A DNA stretch of 40,237 bases from an uncultured Collinsella sp. (lineage in GTDB: Bacteria; Actinomycetota; Coriobacteriia; Coriobacteriales; Coriobacteriaceae): positions 1 through 40,237 of the forward strand of contig CAAESW010000055.1 of the NCBI GenBank assembly GCA_900758845.1, in the 5' to 3' direction. Of this stretch, positions 6,783-14,571 are shown one piece after another. Below the pieces are notes generated by a model. The model had not been told where the DNA came from. It searched no databases and saw only the letters and a program-made list of their open reading frames with translations. How positions within the stretch are numbered: position 1 is the stretch's first letter; every line of letters begins with the position of its first letter. The position numbers and the translations under genes were made by a program.

Positions 6783-6835
6783 GGCGCCAGAGCCACCACA
6801 AAGGGGACAGGCACCTTTGTGGTGGTTCTGGCGCC
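6783..6835. repeat. REP-like stem-loop with GGGACAGG apex
   Basis: A 22-bp stem (6783-6804 with 6814-6835) is broken only by one G-T pair, around the 9-base loop GGACAGGCA. Reading stem end plus loop gives AAAGGGGACAGGCACC. A second hairpin at 20904-20940 has the same GGGACAGG at its apex but a different stem. Shared apex with variable stem is typical of REP-like elements associated with IS200/RAYT-type transposases. Confidence 0.6.
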
Positions 6836-6864
6836 GTTGCCATTATGGCGGCGGCGCCTTTTTT
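6830..6864 (+). terminator. Terminator after the metallophosphoesterase
   Basis: GGCGCCG (6830-6836) pairs with CGGCGCC (6852-6858), followed by TTTTTT (6859-6864). Its left arm overlaps the right arm of the large 6783-6835 hairpin, so the two structures exclude each other. Confidence 0.7.
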
Positions 6865-6922
6865 GTCCGCGCGGCGCGGTAGAGTGTAGCCGGTTGATAC
6901 TTGCGTCCATCGAGGAGCTGCT

Positions 6923-8680
6923 ATGAACGAGATCAAGTGCCCGCATTGCGGCGAAGTTTTTAAGGTCGATGCATCCGGCTATGCGGATATCGTCAAGCAG
7001 GTGCGCGATGCCGAGTTCTCGCGCGACCTGGATGAGCGTGTGAAGGCAGTCCAGCGTGAGGGTGAGCAGGCGCTGGAGCTTGAGCGCTCGCGTTCGACGG
7101 CTGCCTTGCAACAGGCAGAGTCTCAGCGCAATGCCCAGCTTGTCGAGCAGAAGAACACTGCGGATCAGAAACTGGCGCAAGAGGTTGCCAAGCGCGATGC
7201 TGAGCTTGCCGAGCTGCGCGCTAAGCTCGAGGGCGCTGCCGCAGAGCGCGAGAGTGCAAGCCAGCGCGCGGCGGTTGAGGCACGAGCCAATGCTCAAAAA
7301 GAGAATGCCGAACTCCAGCGTGAGATTGATAGCCTGCGTGCGCAGCTTGGGCGCAAAGATGACGAAGCAAAGCTTGCCGAGTCGGCGGCGCGCAACGCTG
7401 CTCAAAACGATTTAGCTGCACGCGACGCTCAGATTGCCGAGCTGCAGGCCAGGCTTGCCGCGGCGGACAAGGCCCAGGAGATGGCGCTTGCCGCTGCCGC
7501 GGCAGAGTCGCAGCGTGAGCTCGATGCTGCTCGCAGCGAGGCCGAGCGCGCGCTTGCTGACTATCGCGCGAAGGTGCAAGAGAAGTTTTCCGCCGCAAAG
7601 GCTCAGTCCGAGCAAGAGGCCGAGGGCCTTCGTGCACAGCTTCGTGAGCAAGAACTTTCTGCAAAAATGGAGCTGTCGAAGGCGGTCGCCGCGGCGGAGC
7701 GAGAGCGCGATGAGGCGCGTGCCAAACTGACGAGCGAGCTGGCGGTGCGCGATTCTCGCGAGGAACAGGTCAAGGCGGCACACGAGCTCGAGCTTGCGCA
7801 GGCCAAGCGCGCGAGCGATGACCTGATTCGCTACAAGGACGAAGAGATTGAGCGCCTTAAGGACATGAAGGTCCGCCTGTCCACCAAGATGGTGGGCGAG
7901 TCGCTCGAGCAGCACTGCGAGACCGAGTTTAACCGTCTGCGCATGACGGCGTTTCCTAACGCGTACTTCGAGAAGGATAACGATGCGTCCGAGGGCACCA
8001 AGGGCGACTTTATCTTCCGCGAGTGCGACGCAAGCGGTAACGAGGTCATTTCGATTATGTTCGAGATGAAAAACGAGAACGACGAGACCGCGACCAAACA
8101 TAAAAACGAGGACTTCTTTAAGAAACTCGATCACGATCGTCGCCAGAAAGGCTGTGAGTACGCGGTGCTCTGCACGTTGCTCGAACCCGAGAGCGAGCTT
8201 TACAACGCCGGCATCGTGGACGTGAGCTATCGCTACGAGAAGATGTACGTGATTCGCCCACAGTTCTTTATTCCCATGATCACGCTGCTGCGCAACGCCG
8301 CCATGGGTTCGCTGCGCTATAAGCAGGAACTGGCGGAGTACAAACAGCAGAATATCGACGTCACGAACTTCGAAGCCAAGATGGAAAAGTTCAAGAATGA
8401 TTTCGGTCGCAACTACGAGATCGCGAGCCGCAAGTTCCAAACGGCAATTGATGAGATCGACAAGACGATTTGCCATCTGCAGAAAACCAAGGAGGCGTTG
8501 CTGTCCTCCGAGAACAATCTGCGCCTAGCCAACAAGAAGGCCGACGATCTTACCATTCGCAAGCTCACGTGGGGCAACAAGACCATGAAAGCAGCGTTTG
8601 ACGAGGCACGCGGGGCTGCGACAGAGACAAACGATGAGCCAGCCGTGGCGGATTCGTATGAGGTCGAGGGTGCCGAGTAA
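6923..8680 (+). CDS. DUF2130 coiled-coil protein
   Basis: A 585-residue protein. It starts with a small zinc-ribbon-like motif (CPHCG at 6-10), continues with about 280 residues of alanine- and glutamate-rich coiled coil (roughly 25-310), and ends in the DUF2130 domain (about 315-500; KGDFIFRE, FEMKNEND, KLDHDRRQKGCEYAVL). The D...EMK arrangement resembles the PD-(D/E)XK nuclease fold, which has been proposed for this family, but activity is not established here. GAGGAG precedes the ATG. A perfect hairpin 20 bases after the stop ends the transcript. The function is unknown; the layout suggests a filament or scaffold with a nucleic-acid end domain. Confidence 0.85.
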   Translation: MNEIKCPHCGEVFKVDASGYADIVKQVRDAEFSRDLDERVKAVQREGEQALELERSRSTAALQQAESQRNAQLVEQKNTADQKLAQEVAKRDAELAELRAKLEGAAAERESASQRAAVEARANAQKENAELQREIDSLRAQLGRKDDEAKLAESAARNAAQNDLAARDAQIAELQARLAAADKAQEMALAAAAAESQRELDAARSEAERALADYRAKVQEKFSAAKAQSEQEAEGLRAQLREQELSAKMELSKAVAAAERERDEARAKLTSELAVRDSREEQVKAAHELELAQAKRASDDLIRYKDEEIERLKDMKVRLSTKMVGESLEQHCETEFNRLRMTAFPNAYFEKDNDASEGTKGDFIFRECDASGNEVISIMFEMKNENDETATKHKNEDFFKKLDHDRRQKGCEYAVLCTLLEPESELYNAGIVDVSYRYEKMYVIRPQFFIPMITLLRNAAMGSLRYKQELAEYKQQNIDVTNFEAKMEKFKNDFGRNYEIASRKFQTAIDEIDKTICHLQKTKEALLSSENNLRLANKKADDLTIRKLTWGNKTMKAAFDEARGAATETNDEPAVADSYEVEGAE

Positions 8681-8700
8681 GGCATAGCGTATAGCGCAAA

Positions 8701-8736
8701 AGCGGGGCCGCTGGCTATATTGCCAGCGGCCCCGCT
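8701..8736. terminator. Bidirectional terminator between convergent genes
   Basis: A 15-bp perfect stem (AGCGGGGCCGCTGGC and its inverse) has a TATATT loop. It is followed by TCGTTTCGTT on the plus strand and TTTTGCGC on the minus strand. It can serve both the DUF2130 gene and the helicase gene that converge here. Confidence 0.85.
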
Positions 8737-8759
8737 TCGTTTCGTTCCAGTATGTTCGG

Positions 8760-11441
8760 CTAGTCCTCGAGCAGGTCCTCGATAAAGCCGACGCGGTAGT
8801 TTTTGAAGATGACCTCGCCGCCGTCTTGCGTGGCGTCCAGATCGACATCGCCCATGATGCCAAAATCGTGGTCGCCATCCTCGTCGGCAAAGATCTGGTG
8901 CACGTGCCATACGTGCGCGGTCTTCTCGTCGGACTCGTCAATGGAAAACATCGCGGCGCTGCGGGCATCTCCGTCGGTGAGGATTTCCTCGTGCTGCTCG
9001 TGGTAAGCGTCGAGTGTTTTTTGCCAGCGGATCTCGCTCATGCCCCAGTCCTCGTCGAGTTCGCCCAGGTCGCGAACGTGCTCGCGGGCGGCAAGGGTCA
9101 CGCGGCGGAAGAGCGCGTTGCGCACCAATAGCGTGCAGCCGCGACGGTCCGCCACGACCTCGTCGATGCCCTGCGGCGGCGCAGCATCGAGGGCTGCCGG
9201 GTTGCCGGCGTTCTCCCACTCGTCCACCAGGCTCGAGTCCACCGAGCGCACCACAAAGCCCAGCCACGAGATAATGTCGCGCAGGCGCTCGTCGCGCTTC
9301 TCGATGGGCACGGTGCGGTCGAGCGAACGATAGGCCTCTGCTAGGTAGCGCAGCAAAATGCCCTCGGAGCGGGCGATGCCGAGCTTTTGAATGTAGCCCT
9401 TAAAATCGCTCGCGCTTTCCAGCATATCGCGCAGGACGCTCTTGGGCGAGAGCTGGTAGTCGTTTGCCCAGGGCACTTCCTGGCAGTACTTGTCAAAGGC
9501 GGCGTCGAGCAAATCCTCGAGCGGCTTTTCGTACGTGACGTCCTGAATGCGCTCCAAGCGCTCCTCATACTCGACGCCGTCAGCCTTCATTTCGGCCATC
9601 GCGCGGTCGCGCGCGGCGCGCTCCTGTGCGCGCAGCACCTGCTTGGGATCCTCGAGCGTTGCCTCGACCATCGAGATCAGATCCATGGTATAGGTCTCGC
9701 TCTCGGGGTCGAGCAGCTCCAACGCGGCAAGCAAGAACGGCGAGAGCGGCTGATCGAGTGCGAAGTCCTCGGGCAGATCGACCGTCAGCGCGTAGTCGAT
9801 GTCCGGCGCGGCGTCAGCCGGAGCGTCGGGCGCGGGCGGCACCTCGGTGCGAACGACGACGCCGGAATCGATGAGTGTGGCGAAGATTTCGTCGGCGCGA
9901 ACCTCGAGCTTGGCCTTTTCCTCGGGAGTCTGCAGGCTCGTCTCGATGAGGTCGTGTACGCGGGCTCGGGCATCGCCGCCCTGCTCGACCACGCTAATCA
10001 CCATGGAGTGTGTGATGCGCAGGCGCGGCTTGAGCGTTTCGGGCTGCGTCTCGATCAGGCGCTCAAAGGTCTGCTTGTTCCAGGTGACAAAGCCCTCGGG
10101 GGCCTTCTTCTTTTTAATCTTGCGGAGCTTCTTGGGGTCGTCGCCCGCCTTGGCCATGAGCTTGGCGTTCTCGATCTCGTGCTCCGGGGCCTCGGCGATG
10201 ACCATGCCCTCGGTGTCGAAGCCCGAACGGCCGGCGCGGCCGGCTATCTGATGGAACTCGCGGGCGCGCAGGCGACGCATCTTGTAGCCGTCGAACTTGG
10301 TGAGCGCAGTGAGAACCACGGTGTGGATGGGCACGTTGATACCGACGCCGAGTGTGTCGGTGCCGCAAATGACGGGCAGTAGGCCCTGCTGCGCCAGGCG
10401 TTCGACCAGTAGGCGATAGCGCGGCAGCATACCGGCGTGGTGCACGCCGACGCCGCAGCCAAGCAAACGCTTGAGGATCTTGCCGAAGGCCGTCGAGAAG
10501 CTCGTGCCCTTGGCCGCCTCCTTGATGGCCTCGCGCTGCTCCTTGCTGGCAATGCCAAAGTTGGCGAGCGACTGTGCCGTCGCAAGGGCGGCATCCTGGC
10601 TAAAGTGCACGATATAGAGCGGGGCCTCTCCGCCGCGCATCGCGAGCTCGACGGTGCCCTCGAGGGAGGTCGTCACGTAGTCGTAGCTCAGCGGCACGGG
10701 GCGTGGGGCATCGACGACCAAGTCGCAGGTAGCGCCGGTGTGTTCCTCGAGTGAGGCGGCGATGGCAGTGACATCGCCGAGCGTGGCGCTCATGAGCATG
10801 AATTGCGTGTGAGGCAGGGTGAGCAGTGGCACCTGCCAGGCCCAGCCGCGGTCGGGGTCGGCAAAATAGTGGAACTCGTCCATGGCGACGCAGCCCACGT
10901 CGGCGCCCTCGCCCTCGCGCAGTGCATCGTTGGCAAGGATTTCTGCCGTGCAGCAGATGACGGGCGCCTTGGTGTTGATATGCGTGTCGCCGGTGATCAT
11001 GCCGACGTTATCGCGGCCGAGCACCTGCACAAGGTCGAAAAACTTTTCGCTGACCAGAGCCTTGATGGGGGCCGTGTAATAACAGCGCTTGCCCTGTGCC
11101 ATGCCCATAAAGAGCATGCCTAGCGCGACAAGCGACTTGCCCGATCCGGTCGGTGTTCCCAAAATGACATGGTCACCGGCGGCTAGATCCATGAGGGCCT
11201 CTTCCTGGTGGTCCCACAGCTCAATACCGCGGTCGCTTGTCCATTCAAAGAAGCGTTCGAAGGCCTGATCGGGCGTGAGCCATGGTTCGGGCTCGCTACC
11301 ATCCTCGGGCTCCCACCAGGTGGGGGAGAGCGCGCCGAGCGAGCCGAATTCGGCTTCGGTTCCCGTGCCGCCCGAGAACGAGCTGGCGGCGCCGGCGCCG
11401 GAGATGGTGCTGGCGGCGGTATCTGTCGTGGTCTGTGCCAT
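8760..11441 (-). CDS. Ski2-like DEAD/DEAH helicase with DUF3516
   Basis: An 893-residue ATP-dependent RNA/DNA helicase. Motifs in order: Walker A GTPTGSGKS (95-103), TAPIKALV, DEFH box (188-191), MSATLGD (217-223), VHHAGMLPR, GTDTLGVGINVP and QIAGRAGRSG (398-407). The second half matches the DUF3516 extension of actinobacterial Ski2/HelY-type helicases. The first about 55 residues are low-complexity Ala/Ser/Gly. The family is thought to act in RNA processing or decay, but a substrate is not established. A weak ribosome site (GAGAAAGC) precedes the ATG. The gene stands alone, with the third miniature element in its upstream region, so its promoter may be affected by that insertion. Confidence 0.92.
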   Translation of the reverse strand: MAQTTTDTAASTISGAGAASSFSGGTGTEAEFGSLGALSPTWWEPEDGSEPEPWLTPDQAFERFFEWTSDRGIELWDHQEEALMDLAAGDHVILGTPTGSGKSLVALGMLFMGMAQGKRCYYTAPIKALVSEKFFDLVQVLGRDNVGMITGDTHINTKAPVICCTAEILANDALREGEGADVGCVAMDEFHYFADPDRGWAWQVPLLTLPHTQFMLMSATLGDVTAIAASLEEHTGATCDLVVDAPRPVPLSYDYVTTSLEGTVELAMRGGEAPLYIVHFSQDAALATAQSLANFGIASKEQREAIKEAAKGTSFSTAFGKILKRLLGCGVGVHHAGMLPRYRLLVERLAQQGLLPVICGTDTLGVGINVPIHTVVLTALTKFDGYKMRRLRAREFHQIAGRAGRSGFDTEGMVIAEAPEHEIENAKLMAKAGDDPKKLRKIKKKKAPEGFVTWNKQTFERLIETQPETLKPRLRITHSMVISVVEQGGDARARVHDLIETSLQTPEEKAKLEVRADEIFATLIDSGVVVRTEVPPAPDAPADAAPDIDYALTVDLPEDFALDQPLSPFLLAALELLDPESETYTMDLISMVEATLEDPKQVLRAQERAARDRAMAEMKADGVEYEERLERIQDVTYEKPLEDLLDAAFDKYCQEVPWANDYQLSPKSVLRDMLESASDFKGYIQKLGIARSEGILLRYLAEAYRSLDRTVPIEKRDERLRDIISWLGFVVRSVDSSLVDEWENAGNPAALDAAPPQGIDEVVADRRGCTLLVRNALFRRVTLAAREHVRDLGELDEDWGMSEIRWQKTLDAYHEQHEEILTDGDARSAAMFSIDESDEKTAHVWHVHQIFADEDGDHDFGIMGDVDLDATQDGGEVIFKNYRVGFIEDLLED

Positions 11442-11750
11442 GTGTTTGCTTTCTCTCGCGATTGTCCGCCAACTATTATGGCGTAGCGTCGGCGCGGGGT
11501 GCCAGCGCGCGAGAAAATGCAGGAAATGGGCGTTCTGCCCAGCCGTTTAGTGTAGTCGCTAGCTAAGTGAGTAGACTTTTTGCAATGTCGCGAGCACATA
11601 GCTTTTGCGCAAGGGTTCTACCTGCGGTTTTATGTTTCGCTATGCGGGATGTGCTTGGCTATTGCAAAAAAGTCTACTCACTTAGGCTTGAGGGCCGTTC
11701 GCTGGTGCCTATTTGCGCTTGTTTACTGACGCCGCGACCATCAGAAGCCC
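11442..11750. other. Gap between TrmB-like and helicase genes
   Basis: These 309 bases hold no gene. They contain copy 3 of the miniature inverted-repeat element (11564-11684). The remainder (11442-11563) is the helicase upstream region, where no clear -35/-10 pair was seen. There is no separate hairpin terminator for the TrmB-like gene, unless the element's long stem serves as one. Confidence 0.5.
11564..11684 (+). mobile_element. Full-length copy 3 of the 121-bp miniature inverted-repeat element
   Basis: The best-preserved copy. Its left end TAAGTGAGTAGACTTTTTG matches the inverse of its right end over about 23 bases (to GCAAT) with one extra A. The length is 121 bp, identical to copy 2, with TA at both outer ends and the same internal CTACCTGCGGTTTTA core in the same orientation. 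It sits between two minus-strand genes: downstream of the TrmB-like gene and 122 bases upstream of the helicase start codon. Confidence 0.72.
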
Positions 11751-12590
11751 CTAGGACTCCTGCGGCAGGCGCTTCTTGCCTTTGCGGGCGCGGTTTCTAA
11801 AGTTCTCGACGGCCTCTTCCATGCCCAGAGGTACATAGGTGAGCGCATCGAGGTTTTCGGGCAGGTAGCAGGCAAGGCTTTGCTCCTGCGCGCGGCCCGC
11901 CGCGAGCTGTTCATCGCTGGGCTGCGCTCCAGGTGTGGCGCGAATGCCATAGACGGCGGCACCCATCTCGCGCGTGCGGCGCTCGTACTCGGTCTCGGGA
12001 TGCTCGGGATGGTCGCGGCGTACGTCGTCACTTACCCAAAGCGTGTCGTAGCCGGCCGCGGCAAACTGTCCCAGGGCGTAGTCGCGCAATGGCTTGCTGT
12101 CGGTTCGCAGTGTGACGGTGGCGCCGGCTGAAAAGAGCGGGCGGTAGAGCATCAGATGGTCGACATGGACGAGTCGTTTTTTGGCGTACTTGGCCTTGGG
12201 CTGCGGCGTGGGAAAGTTAATGGTGATGGCATCGAGCTCGCCTGTGGCAAACAACTGTGGCAGCGATGTGGCGCCTCGGGGCAGGACGAGCGCGTTGGAC
12301 AGCTCCTGCTCGCAGATTTTCTGCGCGGCATAGGCAATGCAGATGGGCTCCTGGTCCATACCGATAAAGAGAGTGTTTGGCTCGTGGGCCGCGCGCTCTA
12401 CAAGGTACGTTCCCTTGCCACAACCAAGATCCAGGTGAAGGTGTTCGAAAGGCTTGCAGCCAACTGGCGCGCAAGCCTCGCGCCAATCTCCGGCATAGGC
12501 CTCGGGGTTCGTCTCAATCGCATCGGCGTAGCGCTCTAGGCGCTCCTCGAGCACAAAGTTCTTAGGCGTGCGAACGTGGACGGCTCCCAT
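11751..12590 (-). CDS. trmB: TrmB-like tRNA (guanine-N7)-methyltransferase
   Basis: A 279-residue SAM-dependent methyltransferase. The SAM-binding loop is LDLGCGKG (53-60), followed by the acidic strand IGMDQEP. NFPTPQPKAKYAKKRL (from 125) matches the TrmB substrate motif (normally FPDPWPKxRHxKRR) and is followed by the VxRTDS strand seen in the family as TD. Two features differ from canonical TrmB: Thr replaces the usual Asp of FPDPWPK and Gln replaces its Trp, and the C-terminus is extended by about 60 residues. The role is therefore most likely m7G46 in tRNA, but a shifted specificity is possible. AAGGAG lies four bases before the ATG. Confidence 0.75.
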   Translation of the reverse strand: MGAVHVRTPKNFVLEERLERYADAIETNPEAYAGDWREACAPVGCKPFEHLHLDLGCGKGTYLVERAAHEPNTLFIGMDQEPICIAYAAQKICEQELSNALVLPRGATSLPQLFATGELDAITINFPTPQPKAKYAKKRLVHVDHLMLYRPLFSAGATVTLRTDSKPLRDYALGQFAAAGYDTLWVSDDVRRDHPEHPETEYERRTREMGAAVYGIRATPGAQPSDEQLAAGRAQEQSLACYLPENLDALTYVPLGMEEAVENFRNRARKGKKRLPQES

Positions 12591-12708
12591 GAGGCTCCTT
12601 GGTCATAAGTAGGGAACGCATGGCTGCGCGTTCCGTCAATGGGTTGAAAAGGGGTGGGCATAGTTTGCCCGAAAGATGTGGTGCGGTTCGGCGACGAGTT
12701 GTCGATGC

Positions 12709-13581
12709 CTACAGGCGCTTGAGGATCACATAGCGGTTGAGCTCGCCGCTGCGACCGTCGGCATGGAAGCGCTCAAGCTCGCGCACGGGGACCTCGCCGC
12801 TCTTGTAGAACGTACGGACGCCGCGCACCAGGTCGGTGATCTGCTGATCGTCAAAGTGATGGCAATAGCGGTAGGCGTGGCGGTCGTTTTGCCAGCCAAT
12901 GAGGTGGTCACCGGCTTCAAACTGCGCAGAATCGTAACCCTCAAACGGCGGGGTGAGCTCGGCGCGGGCCTCGGCGCGAACAGCCTTGCGCGCCATACGC
13001 TCGTCGTTCATAAACTCCCAAAAGCTGATGGCGATGATGCCGCCTGGGCGCGTCTGGCGCACCAGGGCGTCGAGCACGCGTACGCGGTACTCGCACGACG
13101 GCACGTGGTGCATAAAGCCAAAGCAGACCGAGATGTCGGCGAGCGGGGCGTCGAAAAGCACGTCGGGTGTCTCGGCGGGGTTGAGCTTCATGAGGGCGTC
13201 GAGCACATCGAGTTCCTGGAAGTGCAGGTTGGGAATGCGCAGGGCGTGACCATGTGCATCGATAGCCAGGTCTTGGCACGAGTCGACGCCATAGAACTCA
13301 AACGGGCAGCTGGCATCTGCCGAGGGGTTTGCGCCGTCGACGCCCTTGGCGGCAAGCGCGCCGCCGGCGGCAAAATTCTCGAATCGCATATTGCCGCAGG
13401 CAAGATCGAAGACGCGGACGGGATGCTCGATCGTGGCGACGTCGAGCTGCTCGAGCGCGATATCCATGGTGCGCACCCAGCCGGGCCACGGGGCCTGGCG
13501 CGTATCGGAAAAGGAGGCGGAGTGCTCGCGATAGAACGTATTGTTGAGCTGGATGAGCGATGAGGCGAAATCGCGGTTCAC
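12709..13581 (-). CDS. Trm9/ALKBH8-like SAM-dependent methyltransferase
   Basis: A 290-residue methyltransferase whose landmarks are those of eukaryotic Trm9 and the ALKBH8 methyltransferase domain: an FY-x-H start followed by SFSDTR (23-28) and WPGW (32-35), SAM loop VFDLACGN (57-64), FMHH (156-159), RPGG (178-181), GDHLIGW (224-230) and YRYCHHF (237-243). Trm9 and ALKBH8 methylate the cm5U carboxyl at tRNA position 34 to give mcm5U. A GTG start at 13581 is chosen because GGAGGGAG lies nine bases upstream and the homology begins right after; the open frame to 13716 has no such site. A possible promoter TTGACA-17-CATATG lies at 13702-13730. The cm5U-making Elp3 gene starts 2 kb away. A general small-molecule methyltransferase remains possible. 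Confidence 0.75.
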   Translation of the reverse strand: MNRDFASSLIQLNNTFYREHSASFSDTRQAPWPGWVRTMDIALEQLDVATIEHPVRVFDLACGNMRFENFAAGGALAAKGVDGANPSADASCPFEFYGVDSCQDLAIDAHGHALRIPNLHFQELDVLDALMKLNPAETPDVLFDAPLADISVCFGFMHHVPSCEYRVRVLDALVRQTRPGGIIAISFWEFMNDERMARKAVRAEARAELTPPFEGYDSAQFEAGDHLIGWQNDRHAYRYCHHFDDQQITDLVRGVRTFYKSGEVPVRELERFHADGRSGELNRYVILKRL

Positions 13582-13701
13582 GGCGCGGAACTCCCTCCGT
13601 TGGCGGTGCGGAATAAACAGTACGACCATACTACCGTTAACGCCGCAACGGGGACAACCGAGCTGCGGGTCATTGCTTTGTTTGGACACATTTCCGCAGC
13701 T

Positions 13702-13730
13702 CATATGTGCCCGCAACCGTCGGTTGTCAA
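13702..13730 (-). promoter_or_regulatory. Candidate promoter of the Trm9-like gene
   Basis: Read on the minus strand, TTGACA (13725-13730) is a perfect -35. It is 17 bases from CATATG (13702-13707), a moderate -10. The implied leader is about 115 bases before the GTG start. The assignment is by pattern only. Confidence 0.4.
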
Positions 13731-13848
13731 AAATCTCACTAGAATAGGTGGCATGCTTTTGGCGGTGGCGGATACATTTTTAACTGTGCAAGGCGCCTTA
13801 AGAACAAAAATGGTCCGGCGGCACGGCTGGCATCACATAGGAGGAACC

Positions 13849-14571
13849 ATGAATGTAGAAACTGCGCAGCGGCTCGCCGACCTTCGTCGCAGCAAGGGTT
13901 TTAGCCAAGAAGGGCTGGCGCGAAAGCTGGGGCTGTCGCGCCAGGCGGTCAGTAAATGGGAGCGTGCAGAGAGCTCGCCCGATACCGAGAACCTGATCTC
14001 GCTCGCCAAGCTCTACGGTGTGAGCCTGGACGAGCTGCTCAATCCGAGCGATGAGATCGAGGACGATATCGAGTTTGAGAACGAGGACCGCGCCCGTCAG
14101 CGCGAGGCCGAGGCGGCAGAGCGTGCCCGTACCCATGAGGCGGCGGCACGCGCCACGGAGGCAGCTACACAGGCAAGTGATGCCGCGGCCAAGGCGGCGC
14201 AGGCGGCAAGCTGGAGTGCGCAGGTCGCCAATGCCGCTACGGCGCAGGCGACGAGTGGCACCGCCGTTGGCTCGACTCCGGTAAAGGGCCCGTTCCAGTC
14301 GTTCCCGTATTGGGCCGTGTGCTGGCTGCTGTTCTTTTTGCTGATGTTCCTGTTTGGTGCCGGCCCCTTTGCCGCGCTGATCTTCTTTACGATTCCCATC
14401 TATCACTGGGTGGCGCGTGCGCTCGATGGTGATTGGGCGCGCGGGGATATTCAGGTTGGTCCGGCGTCGGTGGCGATCAAGGCCCAGGGGAAGGATGCTT
14501 CTGCGGAACCTGATGCTGACGTGGCTACCACGACCACCGCTGAGCCATGTGCCAAAGAGGGTGACGAATGA
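13849..14571 (+). CDS. Membrane-tethered XRE-family regulator
   Basis: A 240-residue protein with an N-terminal helix-turn-helix of the Cro/C1 type (about residues 5-60; RQAVSKWERAESSPDTENL). A long Ala/Glu/Arg-rich helix (75-140) follows, then two closely spaced hydrophobic segments (about 150-190; WAVCWLLFFLLMFLF and AALIFFTIPIYHW) and a disordered acidic tail. The start is fixed by TAGGAGG just before the ATG at 13849. The stop overlaps the start of the DUF4097 gene by four bases (ATGA), so the two are translationally coupled. This suggests a DNA-binding protein held at the membrane that reads envelope state and controls its own operon; that role is inferred. Confidence 0.82.
   Translation: MNVETAQRLADLRRSKGFSQEGLARKLGLSRQAVSKWERAESSPDTENLISLAKLYGVSLDELLNPSDEIEDDIEFENEDRARQREAEAAERARTHEAAARATEAATQASDAAAKAAQAASWSAQVANAATAQATSGTAVGSTPVKGPFQSFPYWAVCWLLFFLLMFLFGAGPFAALIFFTIPIYHWVARALDGDWARGDIQVGPASVAIKAQGKDASAEPDADVATTTTAEPCAKEGDE

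Noticed and set aside
9387..10382. Long frames opposite the DUF3516 helicase
   Set aside because: The minus-strand helicase has all motifs in order; the plus-strand frames are compositional shadows.
12676..13563. 295-codon frame opposite the Trm9-like gene
   Set aside because: The minus-strand frame carries the methyltransferase motifs and a strong ribosome site; the plus-strand one has neither.
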